Assembly: GCF_023734135.1 (NCBI RefSeq)
Contig: NZ_AP025730.1
Location: 3,596,001 to 3,660,000, forward strand
Reading direction: 5' to 3'
DNA length: 64,000 bases
Origin: Sphaerotilus microaerophilus
GTDB lineage: Bacteria > Pseudomonadota > Gammaproteobacteria > Burkholderiales > Burkholderiaceae_C
Below are positions 17,282 to 26,425 of the stretch, piece after piece. A program made the position numbers and the translations under genes. Position 1 is the stretch's first letter. Every line of letters starts with the position of its first letter. The notes beneath the pieces are model-generated. The model was not told where the DNA came from. It made no database searches and saw only the letters and a program-made list of their open reading frames with translations.

Positions 17282-17358
17282 TGGGGTGGCTGAAGGGACT
17301 CGAACCCTCGACGACCAGAATCACAATCTGGGACTCTACCAACTGAGCTACAGCCACC
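17282..17358 (-). tRNA. tRNA-His (GTG)
   Basis: The minus strand folds as a 77-nt tRNA with the extra 5' G that pairs with C73, as is typical of tRNA-His. The D-arm is GCTCAGTTGGTAGAG, the anticodon loop reads TTGTGAT with anticodon GTG, the T-loop is GGTTCGAGTC, and the 3' CCA is encoded. Its 3' end faces the integrase, so the tRNA end is the likely attB-derived sequence of the left-lying element. No second copy of the 3' end is seen in this window, so the other attachment site should lie left of base 1. Confidence 0.95.
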
Positions 17359-17489
17359 GCAGAGAAAGAAATTATAGACCGGAACTTTGGATCAGTTCAA
17401 GCCCCTGGCAGGCCGGGTTGGAAGGCGCAGCCGCACGCGCGGTGCGTTGCGGTGAACGCCATTGAACGCCCTTCAGACAGCTCCTGAGG

Positions 17490-19427
17490 TCAACGCGAGG
17501 CCCCCGAAGCTGCAACGTCGGCAGCCGCCGCGGCCTTGCCGGTGACCGATGCCTTGTAGCGCTTGCGCAGCGCGGCATAGTAGGCCTCGCCTTCGGCCTG
17601 GCCCCAGATCTGCGCGTACTGCGCGCGCGCCTGGGCCGCGTCACCCAGTGCGGTGGCATCGGCAGGGAGCACCTTGTGCAGGCGCACCACGGCGTAGCCT
17701 TCCCCGCCCAGGTCGACCCCTTCCCAGCGCGGCAGCCCGGTGGGCGAGGCGCGCAGGACGGCATCGAGCAGAGCCGGCGACAGGCCGTTCGGCTTGTTGC
17801 GCGACACCAGCACGGCCGCACCCAGGCCGGCGGGCGCGTCCTGCTTGGCCTGCCACTCCTTGAGTCGCGCAGCACCGTCGTCGCGTGCCGCCTGGGCGGC
17901 CTTGCGTTGCAGCACCGCGGCGCGGACCTGCTCACGCACATCGGCCAGGGCTTGGCGACGTGCCGGGGCGTACTTCACGACGTGCGCGGCCACCAACTGG
18001 TTGGCGCCGATCTCGACCACTTCGGTGTTGCGCTTGCCGCTGAGGTTCTGGGATTGGAACAGGGCCTCCAGCAGCTTCGGGCTGCGCAGCACTCCGGCGG
18101 GCTCGCCAGAGCCGGCTCGGCCGACCCCCTCGGCGTGGCGCAGTTCGAGCTTGAGCTTGTCGGCCACGGGCTTGAGCGTATCCTCCTGCTCGACCAGGTT
18201 GGTGAACTGCTCGGCCGCCTCGGCATAACGGCGTTGGGCCAGCTGTTTCTTGACCTCAGCCTCGATCTCGGCGCGCACGCTGTCGAAGCTGCGGCGCTCG
18301 CCGCCGCGCACGTCCAGCAGTTCGATGACGTGGAAGCCGAACTCGGTCTCGACCGGTTGCTCGGCCAGTGCGCCCTTCTGCAGCGCGAACACGGCGTCCT
18401 CGAAGGCCTTGGAGACCATCGCGCCACGGCCAGCCCACTCCAGGTCGCCACCGCGCGAAGCGGATTCGGCGTCGCCGGAGTGCTTTCGTGCCAGCTCGGC
18501 GAAGCTGCCGCGCGACTTCTTCAGCTCGGCGACCAGCGCCACAGCACGGGCCTTGGCCTGGGCCTTGGCATCGGCCGCTGCACCGGCAGGCACGGCGATC
18601 AGGATGTGGCGTGCGCGGCGCTCCTGCGGCTGGCCGAAGCGCGCAGCGTTCTCTTCGTAGTACTTGTGCAGCTCGTCATCGGCCACGGTGATCGTGCGCG
18701 AGATCGCGGCGAGATCGAGCAGCAGGTAGTCGATGCTGGCGGCCTCCTGGGACAGGAAGCGCGCGGCGTTGCCCGGCTCGTCGTAGAAGGCCTGCACCTC
18801 GGCGTCGCTGGCCTGGACCTTGGCGAGGTAGTCCTTGGCTTCCAGGCGCAGCACCTGCACCTCGCGCTGCTGGAAGTAGGCGTCGAGCGCCGCGGTGGCG
18901 GCCGACTGCGGCGCCAGCACCGAGCCGCTGACGCCGAGCAGGACCTGGCGCAAGGCGAGGTCCTGGCGCACCTGGGCATCGAGCATCGCCTCGTTCAGGC
19001 CGCGAGCGGCCAGCATGTCACGGCGAGCCGCCTTGTCGGCCTTGAGCAGCCAGGCGTAGTTGGGGTCGGTCTGGTAGACGCGCGCCAGTTGGTCGTCGGT
19101 GGGCGCCAGGTGCTGGTCGGCCACGGCGGCGAAGAGCACCCGTTGGCGCACCAGCTGATCGAGTGTCTGCCGCTTGAACTCGGGCGAGTCGAGCAGCTTG
19201 GCATCGATGCCAGGCACCTGGGCACGCATGCGCTCGGCCTGCTCGCGGTGGGCGGCATCCCACTCCGTCTGGGTCACATCGCGGCCGTCCACACGCGCCA
19301 CCGCTGAATTGCCCTCGGTGTAGCGCTGGTAGCCCTGGATGCCGAACACCACGAAGGACGGGAAGATCAGCAGCACGAGCACGAACTGCAGGATCCGGTT
19401 GTGGCGGCGAACGAAATCGAACATCAA
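17490..19427 (-). CDS. ppiD: Periplasmic folding chaperone PpiD (SurA/PpiC-type peptidyl-prolyl isomerase)
   Basis: This 645-residue inner-membrane-anchored periplasmic chaperone assists folding of outer-membrane and exported proteins near the Sec translocon. A single transmembrane helix lies at about residues 14-33 (LQFVLVLLIFPSFVVFGIQG). A SurA_N-like region covers about 35-230. One parvulin/PpiC domain covers about 260-370, with RARHILIAVP and FGFHVIELLD. A second, less conserved PpiC-like segment near 500-610 completes the family architecture. The gene follows hupB and tRNA-Val, an order common in betaproteobacteria. Confidence 0.95.
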   Translation of the reverse strand: MMFDFVRRHNRILQFVLVLLIFPSFVVFGIQGYQRYTEGNSAVARVDGRDVTQTEWDAAHREQAERMRAQVPGIDAKLLDSPEFKRQTLDQLVRQRVLFAAVADQHLAPTDDQLARVYQTDPNYAWLLKADKAARRDMLAARGLNEAMLDAQVRQDLALRQVLLGVSGSVLAPQSAATAALDAYFQQREVQVLRLEAKDYLAKVQASDAEVQAFYDEPGNAARFLSQEAASIDYLLLDLAAISRTITVADDELHKYYEENAARFGQPQERRARHILIAVPAGAAADAKAQAKARAVALVAELKKSRGSFAELARKHSGDAESASRGGDLEWAGRGAMVSKAFEDAVFALQKGALAEQPVETEFGFHVIELLDVRGGERRSFDSVRAEIEAEVKKQLAQRRYAEAAEQFTNLVEQEDTLKPVADKLKLELRHAEGVGRAGSGEPAGVLRSPKLLEALFQSQNLSGKRNTEVVEIGANQLVAAHVVKYAPARRQALADVREQVRAAVLQRKAAQAARDDGAARLKEWQAKQDAPAGLGAAVLVSRNKPNGLSPALLDAVLRASPTGLPRWEGVDLGGEGYAVVRLHKVLPADATALGDAAQARAQYAQIWGQAEGEAYYAALRKRYKASVTGKAAAAADVAASGASR

Positions 19428-19478
19428 TGCTTCCTTGCGTGGGCCGGCGCGGCACGGGACCTGGCGCCAGACACGACA

Positions 19479-19500
19479 AAGGCGAACCGGGGTTCGCCTT
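19479..19500 (-). terminator. Stem-loop between tRNA-Val and ppiD
   Basis: A perfect 10-bp stem, AAGGCGAACC with GGTTCGCCTT and a 2-nt spacer, lies 89 nt downstream of tRNA-Val and 51 nt before the ppiD start. The T run on the minus strand is short (TTTG). It is probably the terminator or 3' processing stem of the tRNA transcript. Confidence 0.6.
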
Positions 19501-19589
19501 CTGCGCTCGTTGGACCGGCCAGACCGCCTGGGGCGGCTTGACAGGCCTCGATCGGGGTGGGATCAGACAGCAAATCGGACAACCGGAAG

Positions 19590-19665
19590 TGGTGGGTGCT
19601 GAGGGGCTCGAACCCCCGACCTACGCCTTGTAAGGGCGCCGCTCTACCAACTGAGCTAAGCACCC
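19590..19665 (-). tRNA. tRNA-Val (TAC)
   Basis: This is a 76-nt cloverleaf on the minus strand. The acceptor GGGTGCT pairs with AGCACCC, the D-arm is AGCTCAGTTGGTAGAGC, the anticodon loop is CTTACAA (anticodon TAC), and the T-loop is GGTTCGAGCC with an encoded CCA. It lies between hupB and ppiD and is probably co-transcribed with hupB. Confidence 0.96.
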
Positions 19666-19713
19666 GGTGGTCACATGCTGCCGAATCGGACAGAGGTCTG
19701 TGCCCGCTGGGGC

Positions 19714-19986
19714 TCAGACGATGGCGTCGCGCAGCGCCTTGCCGGGACGGAACCGGGGCACCTTGGACGCCTTGATCTGGATGGTTGCGCCAGTGCGCGG
19801 GTTGCGGCCGCTGCGCTCTTCGCGGGTGGACACGGCGAAGGTACCGAAGCCCACCAGGGTCAGGCTGTCGCCACGGGCCAGCGTGTCCGTCACGCCGCCG
19901 ATCACCGCCTCCAGGGCTCGCGCGGCAGCGGCCTTCGAAATGTCCGCCTGTTCGGCGATGTGGTCAATCAATTCGGACTTGTTCAC
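19714..19986 (-). CDS. hupB: DNA-binding protein HU
   Basis: This 90-residue nucleoid protein bends and compacts DNA as a dimer. It begins [20 protein letters not shown] and carries the family signature [21 protein letters not shown] in the beta-arm region, with the RNPRTG tip that wraps the minor groove. Length is exactly that of HU. A GAGAGG ribosome-binding site precedes the ATG. tRNA-Val and ppiD follow on the same strand. Confidence 0.97.
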   Translation of the reverse strand: MNKSELIDHIAEQADISKAAAARALEAVIGGVTDTLARGDSLTLVGFGTFAVSTREERSGRNPRTGATIQIKASKVPRFRPGKALRDAIV

Positions 19987-20179
19987 AAACTACCTCTCAA
20001 AATGGCTCTCACGACTGCGGTCGGTCGTTTCGGCGAGGTTTCAGCCCGCAGACGAGACCGGTCGGCCCCGCCTGCACCCCGTCCGGTATGAGCGCCGACG
20101 GGCCTGGCAGGCGCGCATTCTATGCACTTTCGCGGCAGGTGCCCGCCGCGGCGGGCGTTTGCCGCCGCATCGGCCACCC

Positions 20180-21115
20180 TCAATGCGACTCCCTCACCAC
20201 CCAGGCCACGCCGAGCACGCACATCGCCACGCCAGCCAGCGTGAGCCCGCCCAGCGTCTCGCCGAACAGCCCCCAGGCCATCAGTGCCGTGCAGGGCGGC
20301 ACGAGGTACAGCAGGCTGGTCACGCGGGTCGCCGCACCACGCTGGATCAGCAGGTACAGCAGCGAACTGCCCCCCAGCGTGAGGGCCAGCACCGACCAGG
20401 CCAGCGCGCCGACCAACGCCGGGTGCCAGACCACCGGGGCACTCTCCAGCAGTGCCAGCGGCGCGGTCACCGCCAGGGCAGCCATCAGCTGCACCGCATT
20501 GGCAGAGCGCACATCGCAGGGCGCGACATGGCGCTTCTGGTAGAGCGTGCCCACCGTGATGCTGGCCAGCGCGAGCAGGCCGAGCGACAGGTTGGCGGCG
20601 GTCACCTCGCCGATGCCGAGCTTGTGCCAGACCACCAGCAGCAGCCCTCCCTGCCCCAGCAGCAGGCCAGCCCACTGCCTTGGCGTGACGGGCTCGCGCA
20701 GGGCCTGGCCGGTGAGCGGGGAGCGCGCCTGCGCCGATACCCACAGCGCCGTCAGCAGCGGCTGCAGCCCGACGATCAGCGCCACGGTGCCCGCCCCCAT
20801 GCCGCTGCGCACGGCCGCCCAGACCCCGCCCAGATACCCGCCATGCATCAGCACGCCGGTGAGCCCCAGGTGGCCCCACTGCGCCGCACCGCGTGGCCAG
20901 GCGACCCGCGCCAGGGCGATCCAGATCAGGAAGCAGCCCACCGAGAGCAGGTAGCGCAGGCTCAGGAAGCTCAGCGGCGGCGCATGCGGCATGCCGTAGC
21001 GCGCGACGATGAACCCGGTGCTCCAGATGAGCACGAACACCGCCGGCATGGCGCGCAGCCACGCCGTGCCCCCATCGGCACCACCAACTGCAGCAGAACC
21101 CCCGGGGCCCGCCAC
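20180..21115 (-). CDS. EamA/DMT-family transporter
   Basis: This protein of up to 311 residues is an inner-membrane transporter of the drug/metabolite superfamily with two EamA repeats and about ten hydrophobic segments, for example AVFVLIWSTGFIVARYG near the start and LAGVAMCVLGVAWVV at the end. The first repeat has the typical GTVALIVGLQPLLTALW. The substrate cannot be read from sequence; relatives export amino acids or metabolites. The frame opens with a GTG that directly follows the pgsA stop (TGAGTG), which suggests coupling. The ATG at 21049 (MPAVFVLIWSTG) is an equally plausible start and begins at the first membrane helix. Confidence 0.85.
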   Translation of the reverse strand: MAGPGGSAAVGGADGGTAWLRAMPAVFVLIWSTGFIVARYGMPHAPPLSFLSLRYLLSVGCFLIWIALARVAWPRGAAQWGHLGLTGVLMHGGYLGGVWAAVRSGMGAGTVALIVGLQPLLTALWVSAQARSPLTGQALREPVTPRQWAGLLLGQGGLLLVVWHKLGIGEVTAANLSLGLLALASITVGTLYQKRHVAPCDVRSANAVQLMAALAVTAPLALLESAPVVWHPALVGALAWSVLALTLGGSSLLYLLIQRGAATRVTSLLYLVPPCTALMAWGLFGETLGGLTLAGVAMCVLGVAWVVRESH

Positions 21116-21682
21116 TCAGCGCGCCTTGGCCCGGATTTCGGGCAGTGCCTTGCGCAGGTAGTAGGCCATCGACCAGACCGTCAGCACGCTGGCCACCAGG
21201 ATCGCCACCGTGCCCCACCAGCGCGTGTCGATGACACCGAACAGCAGGCCGTCATAGAGCAGGAAGGGGATGGCGGCCAGCTGGGCGGTGGTCTTGAGCT
21301 TGCCCAGCATGTGCACCGCCACGCTGCGCGACGCGCCGATCTGCGCCATCCACTCGCGCAGCGCCGAGATGGTGATTTCCCGCCCGATGATGATCAACGC
21401 CACCAGGGCGTTGACACGGTCGAGCTGCAGCAGGACCAGCAACGCGGCAGTCACGAGCAGCTTGTCGGCCACCGGGTCGAGGAAGGCGCCGAACGACGAG
21501 GTCTGGTTCAGCCGGCGGGCCAGGTAGCCGTCCAGCCAGTCGGTGGCCGCCACGACGATGAAGAGCAGCGTCGCCCACAGGTTGGCCGAACGGAGGTCCA
21601 CCGGCAGGTAGAAGATCCCGATCACCAGGGGGATGGCAACGATGCGCGCCCAGGTGAGCAGCGTCGGCAGGGTGAAAAACAT
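21116..21682 (-). CDS. pgsA: CDP-diacylglycerol-glycerol-3-phosphate 3-phosphatidyltransferase
   Basis: This 188-residue integral membrane enzyme makes phosphatidylglycerol phosphate from CDP-diacylglycerol and glycerol 3-phosphate, the first committed step to phosphatidylglycerol and cardiolipin. The CDP-alcohol phosphatidyltransferase motif (D-G-x2-A-R-x8-G-x3-D-x3-D) is present as DWLDGYLARR...GAFLDPVADK. Several hydrophobic segments follow. The ATG at 21682 (MFFTLPTLLTWARI) matches homologues; a GTG 15 nt upstream is possible. It follows uvrC on the same strand, a conserved pairing. Confidence 0.95.
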   Translation of the reverse strand: MFFTLPTLLTWARIVAIPLVIGIFYLPVDLRSANLWATLLFIVVAATDWLDGYLARRLNQTSSFGAFLDPVADKLLVTAALLVLLQLDRVNALVALIIIGREITISALREWMAQIGASRSVAVHMLGKLKTTAQLAAIPFLLYDGLLFGVIDTRWWGTVAILVASVLTVWSMAYYLRKALPEIRAKAR

Positions 21683-21757
21683 GGTGACATTGTGCACAGG
21701 TTCAAGTGCACGCCGGGTTCCCGCGTTCGTGGCCCCCGTTTGACGCGCTTCCCCCCC

Positions 21758-23815
21758 TCAATGCAGGGCACGGAAGATTTCCTCGGCCAGCTCGCGTGAA
21801 ATGCCCTCGACCGTGGCCAGGTCGTCCACGCTGGCCGCCGCGACGCCGCGCACACCGCCAAAGCGCTGCAGCATCTTGGCGCGCTTCTTCGGACCGACGC
21901 CAGGGATGTCCTCCAGCCGGCTGCCCGAGGTGCGCACCGAGGCCCTCTTGGCGCGCATGCCGGTGATCGCGAAGCGGTGCGCCTCGTCGCGGATCTGCGC
22001 GATCAGCATCAGGGCGGCCGAGTCGCGCCCCAAGGCGATCTTCTCGCGCCCATCGGCAAACACCAGTTCCTCCAGCCCGACCTTGCGGCCCTCGCCCTTC
22101 TCGACGCCGACGATCAGCGCCAGATCGAGCCCCAGCGACTCGAACACCTCGCGCGCCATCGCCACCTGGCCGCGCCCGCCATCGACCAGCACCAGGTCCG
22201 GCAGGCGCCCCTGGCCCTGCTGCGCCGCCTCCGCCAGCTTCGCGTAGCGGCGCGTGAGCACCTGGCGCATCGCCGCGTAGTCATCGCCACCGGTGATGCC
22301 GGCGATGTTGAAGCGCCGGTACTGCGAGGGCTGCATGCGGTGCTGCTCGAACACCACGCAGGAGGCCTGCGTCGCCTCGCCCGCGGTGTGGCTGATGTCG
22401 AAGCACTCGATGCGCAGGCCGTCGAGCTGGGCGTCCATGCCCTCGGGCGCCAGGTCGAGCACCTCCACCAGCGCACGTGTGCGTGCCTGCTGCGAACCCT
22501 CCTCGGCCAGCAGCCGCGCCAGCGCCAGCTCGCAGCCCTGGACCGCCATGTCCAGCCAGGCGCGGCGCTGCTCGCGCGGCTGGTGCTGCGCCAGCACCCG
22601 GTGGCCCACCTGCTCGCCCAGCGCGGCCAGCAGCCGGCGATCGACCGCATGGCTGCACACCAGCAGCGGCGGGCAGGGGCTGCCGATGTAGTGCTGCGCC
22701 AGGAAGGCCTCCAGCACCTGCGTCTCGATCGCGCCGACGCCCGCCTCGGTCAGCGCCGCACCGGCCGTGGGCGCCTCGGCCGCAGCATCGTCCGGGAAGC
22801 CTGCCGAGGCAGCTTCCGGGTCAACGCCTGGTGCAGCGTCCGGCGTCTCATCGCCCTCATCGAGCGCACCGATCGCTGCGGCCTCCTCGACATGGGTCGG
22901 GAAGTAGGCCCGGTCGCCCAGGTGGCGTCCGCCACGCACCATCGCCAGGTTCACGCAGGCACGGCCGCCCTGCACCTTGACGGCCAGGATGTCGGTGTCG
23001 CGCTCGGCATCGGTGTCCACCGCCTGCTGGTGCAGCACCTTGGCCAGCGCGCCGATCTGGTCACGCAGCTGTGCCGCAGCCTCGAAATCCAGCCGCTCGG
23101 CCGCGTCCAGCATCTGCGCCTGCAGGCCATCCACCACCTCCTGGGTGTGGCCTTCCAGGAAGCGCACTGCGTGGGCCACGTCCTGCCGGTAGGCCTCGGC
23201 GCTGATCGCCTGCACGCAGGGCCCGGAGCAGCGGTGGATCTGGTACAGCAGGCAGGGACGGGTGCGGTTGTTGAACACCGTGTCCTCGCAGGTGCGCAGG
23301 CGGAACACCTTCTGCAGCAGCTGGATGCCCTCCTTCACCGCCCAGGCGCTCGGGTAGGGCCCGAAGTAGCGGTGGCGCCGGTCCACCGCGCCGCGGAAGT
23401 AGGCCACCCGCGGGTAGGCATGCGTGACCAGCTTCAGGTAGGGGTAGCTCTTGTCGTCCCGGAAGAGGATGTTGAAGCGCGGGTGCTGCGTCTTGATGAG
23501 GTTGTTCTCGAGCAGCAACGCTTCGGCCTCGGAGCGCACCACCGTCGTTTCCAGCCGGCGGATGCGCCCGACCATGTGGCCAATGCGCGTGCCGCCGTGG
23601 TCCTTGTGGAAGTAGCTGGAGACGCGCTTCTTCAGGTTGCGCGCCTTGCCCACGTAGAGCAGCTGGTCCTGCGCGTCGAAGTAGCGGTACACCCCCGGCA
23701 GCCCCGGCAGCGCGGCCACCTCGGCCAGCAGGCGCTGCCAAGCCAGCGCCGCCTCGTCGGGCGGGGCGGCGTCGTTCGGGATCGGTGCGGGCTCGTCGGC
23801 TTGCGGGTCTGACAT
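21758..23815 (-). CDS. uvrC: Excinuclease ABC subunit C
   Basis: This 685-residue nucleotide-excision-repair endonuclease makes both incisions around UvrAB-bound lesions. The GIY-YIG domain lies near residues 35-110 ([19 protein letters not shown]). A four-Cys cluster is suggested around CEDTVF...CLLY...CSGPC. A UVR motif is near 235-270. The RNase H-like UvrC core covers about 430-610, and a C-terminal helix-hairpin-helix contains [14 protein letters not shown]. An acidic Asp/Ala/Glu-rich insert lies near residues 310-350. The start MSDPQADEP is chosen because the upstream frame runs antisense into earP and lacks homology. Confidence 0.96.
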   Translation of the reverse strand: MSDPQADEPAPIPNDAAPPDEAALAWQRLLAEVAALPGLPGVYRYFDAQDQLLYVGKARNLKKRVSSYFHKDHGGTRIGHMVGRIRRLETTVVRSEAEALLLENNLIKTQHPRFNILFRDDKSYPYLKLVTHAYPRVAYFRGAVDRRHRYFGPYPSAWAVKEGIQLLQKVFRLRTCEDTVFNNRTRPCLLYQIHRCSGPCVQAISAEAYRQDVAHAVRFLEGHTQEVVDGLQAQMLDAAERLDFEAAAQLRDQIGALAKVLHQQAVDTDAERDTDILAVKVQGGRACVNLAMVRGGRHLGDRAYFPTHVEEAAAIGALDEGDETPDAAPGVDPEAASAGFPDDAAAEAPTAGAALTEAGVGAIETQVLEAFLAQHYIGSPCPPLLVCSHAVDRRLLAALGEQVGHRVLAQHQPREQRRAWLDMAVQGCELALARLLAEEGSQQARTRALVEVLDLAPEGMDAQLDGLRIECFDISHTAGEATQASCVVFEQHRMQPSQYRRFNIAGITGGDDYAAMRQVLTRRYAKLAEAAQQGQGRLPDLVLVDGGRGQVAMAREVFESLGLDLALIVGVEKGEGRKVGLEELVFADGREKIALGRDSAALMLIAQIRDEAHRFAITGMRAKRASVRTSGSRLEDIPGVGPKKRAKMLQRFGGVRGVAAASVDDLATVEGISRELAEEIFRALH

Positions 23816-23851
23816 ATGGGGCGCGATTTTGCCGCTGCCCATAATGTGCCG

Positions 23852-25048
23852 ATGCCCACCACCCCCGTTGCCTCGCTCGCCTGGGATCTCTTTTGCCGCG
23901 TCATCGACAACCACGGTGACCTGGGCGTGTGCTGGCGCCTCGCGGCCGACCTCGCCGACCGCGGCCACCGGGTCCGCCTGTGGGTCGACGACGCCAGCGC
24001 GCTGGCCTGGATGGCGCTGCCGGGCGGGCCGGGGGCCGCCGCCGTCCAGGTGCACCCCTGGCGCGACCCGCTGGCCGGCGAGGCGCCTGGCGACGTGGTC
24101 ATCGAGGCCTTCGGCTGCGAGCCGCCCGCCGCCTTCATCGCCCGCATGGCCGCCGCCCCGGTCCCACCGGTGTGGATCAACCTGGAGTACCTCAGCGCCG
24201 AGGACTACGTCGAGCGCTCGCACGGCCTGCCGTCGCCGCAGTGGAGCGGCCCGGGCCGCGGCCTGACCAAGTGGTTTTACTACCCCGGCTACACCGCGGC
24301 CACCGGCGGGCTGCTGCGCGAGCGCGACCTGCTCGCCCGGCGCGGCCATCTCCAGGCGCCGCGCGAGCGCGCCGCCTTCCTGCAGGCACGGCTCGGGCTG
24401 GCACTGCGGCCAGGCCACGCCCCAGGGAGCACAGAAGACCTGGTGCTCCTGTTCGGATACCCGCAACCCGCGCTGAAGGACTGGCTCAGCACCTTCGCCG
24501 AGTCACCGGCCGGGCCAACCACCCTGCTGGTCACGCCCGGCCACAGCGCACGCGCGGTGGCCGATGCGCTGGACCTGAGCACAGCGCCGCCGCCGGGCGG
24601 GCAGTTGGAGCACGGCGCGCTGCGGGTGCACTTCCTGCCCCACGTCAGCCAGGTGGACTTCGACCGCCTGCTCTGGAGCTGCGACTGGAACCTGGTGCGC
24701 GGCGAGGACTCCGCCGTGCGCGCCCTCTGGGCCGGCCGCCCCTTCCTCTGGCAGCTCTACGTCCAGGCCGACGGTGCCCACCTGGCCAAGCTCGACGCCT
24801 TCCTGCGCCGCTACCTCGAAGGTGCCCCCGCCGATCTGGCCACCACACTGCGGCGTGCCTTCCGGGCCTGGAACGACGCGAGCGATGCTGCGGCCACGCC
24901 GTGCTGGTCGGCCTGTTGGACCGAATGGCGCCAGGCCTGGACCGCCTGGGCGAAAGACCGCGCCGGCCACTTCGCGGCGCAGCCCGACCTCGTCACGCAG
25001 CTGCTGGCCTTCATCGCCACCCATGCGCAGCCAGGCTCAGCCGGCTGA
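23852..25048 (+). CDS. earP: EF-P arginine rhamnosyltransferase EarP
   Basis: This 398-residue GT-B-type glycosyltransferase moves rhamnose from dTDP-rhamnose to Arg32 of elongation factor P. The N-terminus has [20 protein letters not shown], with the Asp that EarP enzymes use near the substrate. The C-terminal donor-binding region contains [20 protein letters not shown] and [11 protein letters not shown], with the conserved Glu and Arg. The ATG at 23852 fits the family start and lies 36 nt from the divergent uvrC start. Co-location with efp, whose product has Arg at position 32, confirms the assignment. Confidence 0.95.
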   Translation: MPTTPVASLAWDLFCRVIDNHGDLGVCWRLAADLADRGHRVRLWVDDASALAWMALPGGPGAAAVQVHPWRDPLAGEAPGDVVIEAFGCEPPAAFIARMAAAPVPPVWINLEYLSAEDYVERSHGLPSPQWSGPGRGLTKWFYYPGYTAATGGLLRERDLLARRGHLQAPRERAAFLQARLGLALRPGHAPGSTEDLVLLFGYPQPALKDWLSTFAESPAGPTTLLVTPGHSARAVADALDLSTAPPPGGQLEHGALRVHFLPHVSQVDFDRLLWSCDWNLVRGEDSAVRALWAGRPFLWQLYVQADGAHLAKLDAFLRRYLEGAPADLATTLRRAFRAWNDASDAAATPCWSACWTEWRQAWTAWAKDRAGHFAAQPDLVTQLLAFIATHAQPGSAG

Positions 25049-25266
25049 TGCCCGGGCCGGACCCCGGGCAAACCGGGGATTTTCCCTGAACCAGAGTAGA
25101 ATTAAAGGCTTTGCGGAGCCATGAGGCGCAGCCGAGGCACACGCCACGCCCCGCGAATCACCGCCCCACCCGCACACAGGCGTGTGCCGCGACTCCCCAC
25201 CGACGGGAGCGTGCGCCTGAACTGCACCCAACCGTGCCCCCCTGGCGGGGCCTCATGGACATCGTT

Positions 25267-25821
25267 ATGAAGATCGCACAGGAAATCCGCGCCGGCAACG
25301 TCATCATGCATGGCAAGGACCCGATGGTCGTCCTCAAGACCGAGTACAGCCGCGGTGGCCGCAATGCCGCCACCGTGCGCATGAAGCTCAAGAGCCTGCT
25401 GAACAACTCGGGCACCGAAGTCGTCTTCAAGGCCGACGACAAGATGGACCAGATCATCCTCGACAAGAAGGAGTGCACCTACTCCTACTTCGCCGACCCG
25501 ATGTACGTGTTCATGGACACCGAGTTCAACCAGTACGAGGTCGAAGCCGAGAACATGGGCGACGCCATCAACTACCTGCAAGACGGCATGGAAGTTGAAG
25601 TGGTGTTCTACGACGGCAAGGCCATCTCCGTCGAACTGCCCACCAGCGTGGTTCGCCAGATCACCTGGACCGAGCCCGCCGTCAAGGGCGACACCTCGGG
25701 CAAGGTGCTCAAGCCGGCCAAGATCGCCACCGGCTACGAGATCATGGTGCCGATCTTCGTCGCACAAGACGACATGATCGAAATCGACACCCGCACCAAC
25801 GAGTACCGCAAGCGCGTCTGA
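25267..25821 (+). CDS. efp: Elongation factor P, Arg32 type
   Basis: This 184-residue translation factor rescues ribosomes stalled at polyproline. It begins [19 protein letters not shown]. The loop that reaches the peptidyl-transferase centre reads YSRGGRN with Arg at position 32, the rhamnosylation target of EarP, where E. coli has a modified Lys34. It has three beta-barrel domains and ends [11 protein letters not shown]. An in-frame ATG at 25255 would add four residues; the 25267 start places Arg at 32 as in relatives. A TAGAAT-like -10 element is at 25097-25102 in the 218-nt gap after earP, which suggests its own promoter. Confidence 0.95.
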   Translation: MKIAQEIRAGNVIMHGKDPMVVLKTEYSRGGRNAATVRMKLKSLLNNSGTEVVFKADDKMDQIILDKKECTYSYFADPMYVFMDTEFNQYEVEAENMGDAINYLQDGMEVEVVFYDGKAISVELPTSVVRQITWTEPAVKGDTSGKVLKPAKIATGYEIMVPIFVAQDDMIEIDTRTNEYRKRV

Positions 25822-25984
25822 CGCGCCTGGCAAGCCGCCGCCCCGCCATCACGGCAGGGTGCGGCGGCGCAACGCAACGGTGGCTGCACGTGAAGGTCCC
25901 GATACCGGAGCTGGTGCGGTTGTCACACCCCCGAAGATCGAGCACCGCGCCCACCACCCAATTGCATTGCTGAACACCCATGAA

Positions 25985-26008
25985 AAAAGCCGCCTTACGG
26001 CGGCTTTT
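25985..26008. terminator. Bidirectional intrinsic terminator between efp and the lipoprotein gene
   Basis: A perfect 10-bp stem (AAAAGCCGCC with GGCGGCTTTT, loop TTAC) has a T run on both strands: four T on the plus side and six on the minus side. It sits 18 nt beyond the stop of the minus-strand lipoprotein gene and 163 nt beyond efp, so it can serve both convergent genes. Confidence 0.85.
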
Positions 26009-26026
26009 GCTTTGCAGCGCGAAGGA

Positions 26027-26260
26027 TTACTTCGAAGCGGCAGAAGCAGCGGCGTCAACCACAGCGGAGGCAGCGCCAGCCACAGCGGAAGCAGCACCAG
26101 CCACAGCGGAAGCGGCGGCGTCGGCAGCGGAGGCAGCCGGGGCAACCACGGCAGCAGCGGCGGAAGCAGCAGCGTCAACGGCGGGAGCAGCTTCCTTCTT
26201 GCCACAAGCGGCCAGAGCGGCAGCGGCGATCAGGGTAACCATCAGGAGCGACTTGTTCAT
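26027..26260 (-). CDS. Small Ala-rich lipoprotein
   Basis: This 77-residue predicted lipoprotein begins MNKSLLMVTLIAAAALAACG, a signal peptide ending in a lipobox (LAAC). The mature part is almost entirely Ala, Val and Ser with regular Asp (DAAASA, VAGAASA), which predicts one long helix or helical repeat. The coding DNA holds 21-bp tandem repeats. It is followed by a strong terminator and stands alone, so it is probably monocistronic. The function is not known; such small alanine-rich lipoproteins occur widely in Burkholderiales. An ATG 30 nt upstream would break the signal peptide and was not used. Confidence 0.8.
   Translation of the reverse strand: MNKSLLMVTLIAAAALAACGKKEAAPAVDAAASAAAAVVAPAASAADAAASAVAGAASAVAGAASAVVDAAASAASK
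26060..26116. repeat. 21-bp tandem repeat within the lipoprotein gene
   Basis: The unit CACAGCGGA(A/G)GCAGC(A/G)CCAGC occurs twice in full (26060-26080, 26081-26101) and once in part (26102-26116). It encodes the 7-residue period of the Ala/Val-rich protein. The near identity of the units suggests recent copy-number change by slippage. Confidence 0.8.
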
Positions 26261-26425
26261 GCTTATAACCTCAGGCAAAGAGTCAACCAATTACCGGTAA
26301 TGGAGGGCCTCTGCAACCGCCGCCGAAGTCATCGCCGACACGCCGAACAGCCCCTCGAAGGAAATGGAACGCTCGAGCATTTCCACAACCAGCCTTCGAT
26401 TATACATAGTTACCCGAATGCGCGC

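Noticed and set aside
17268..17465. Small plus-strand open frame across tRNA-His (begins MKCRNGVAEGTRTLDDQ)
   Set aside because: It is the complement of the tRNA gene; GTRTLD-type peptides are a known artefact of translating tRNA regions.
23816..24466. Upstream extension of uvrC
   Set aside because: The extension runs antisense to earP and has no UvrC similarity; MSDPQADEP is the natural start.
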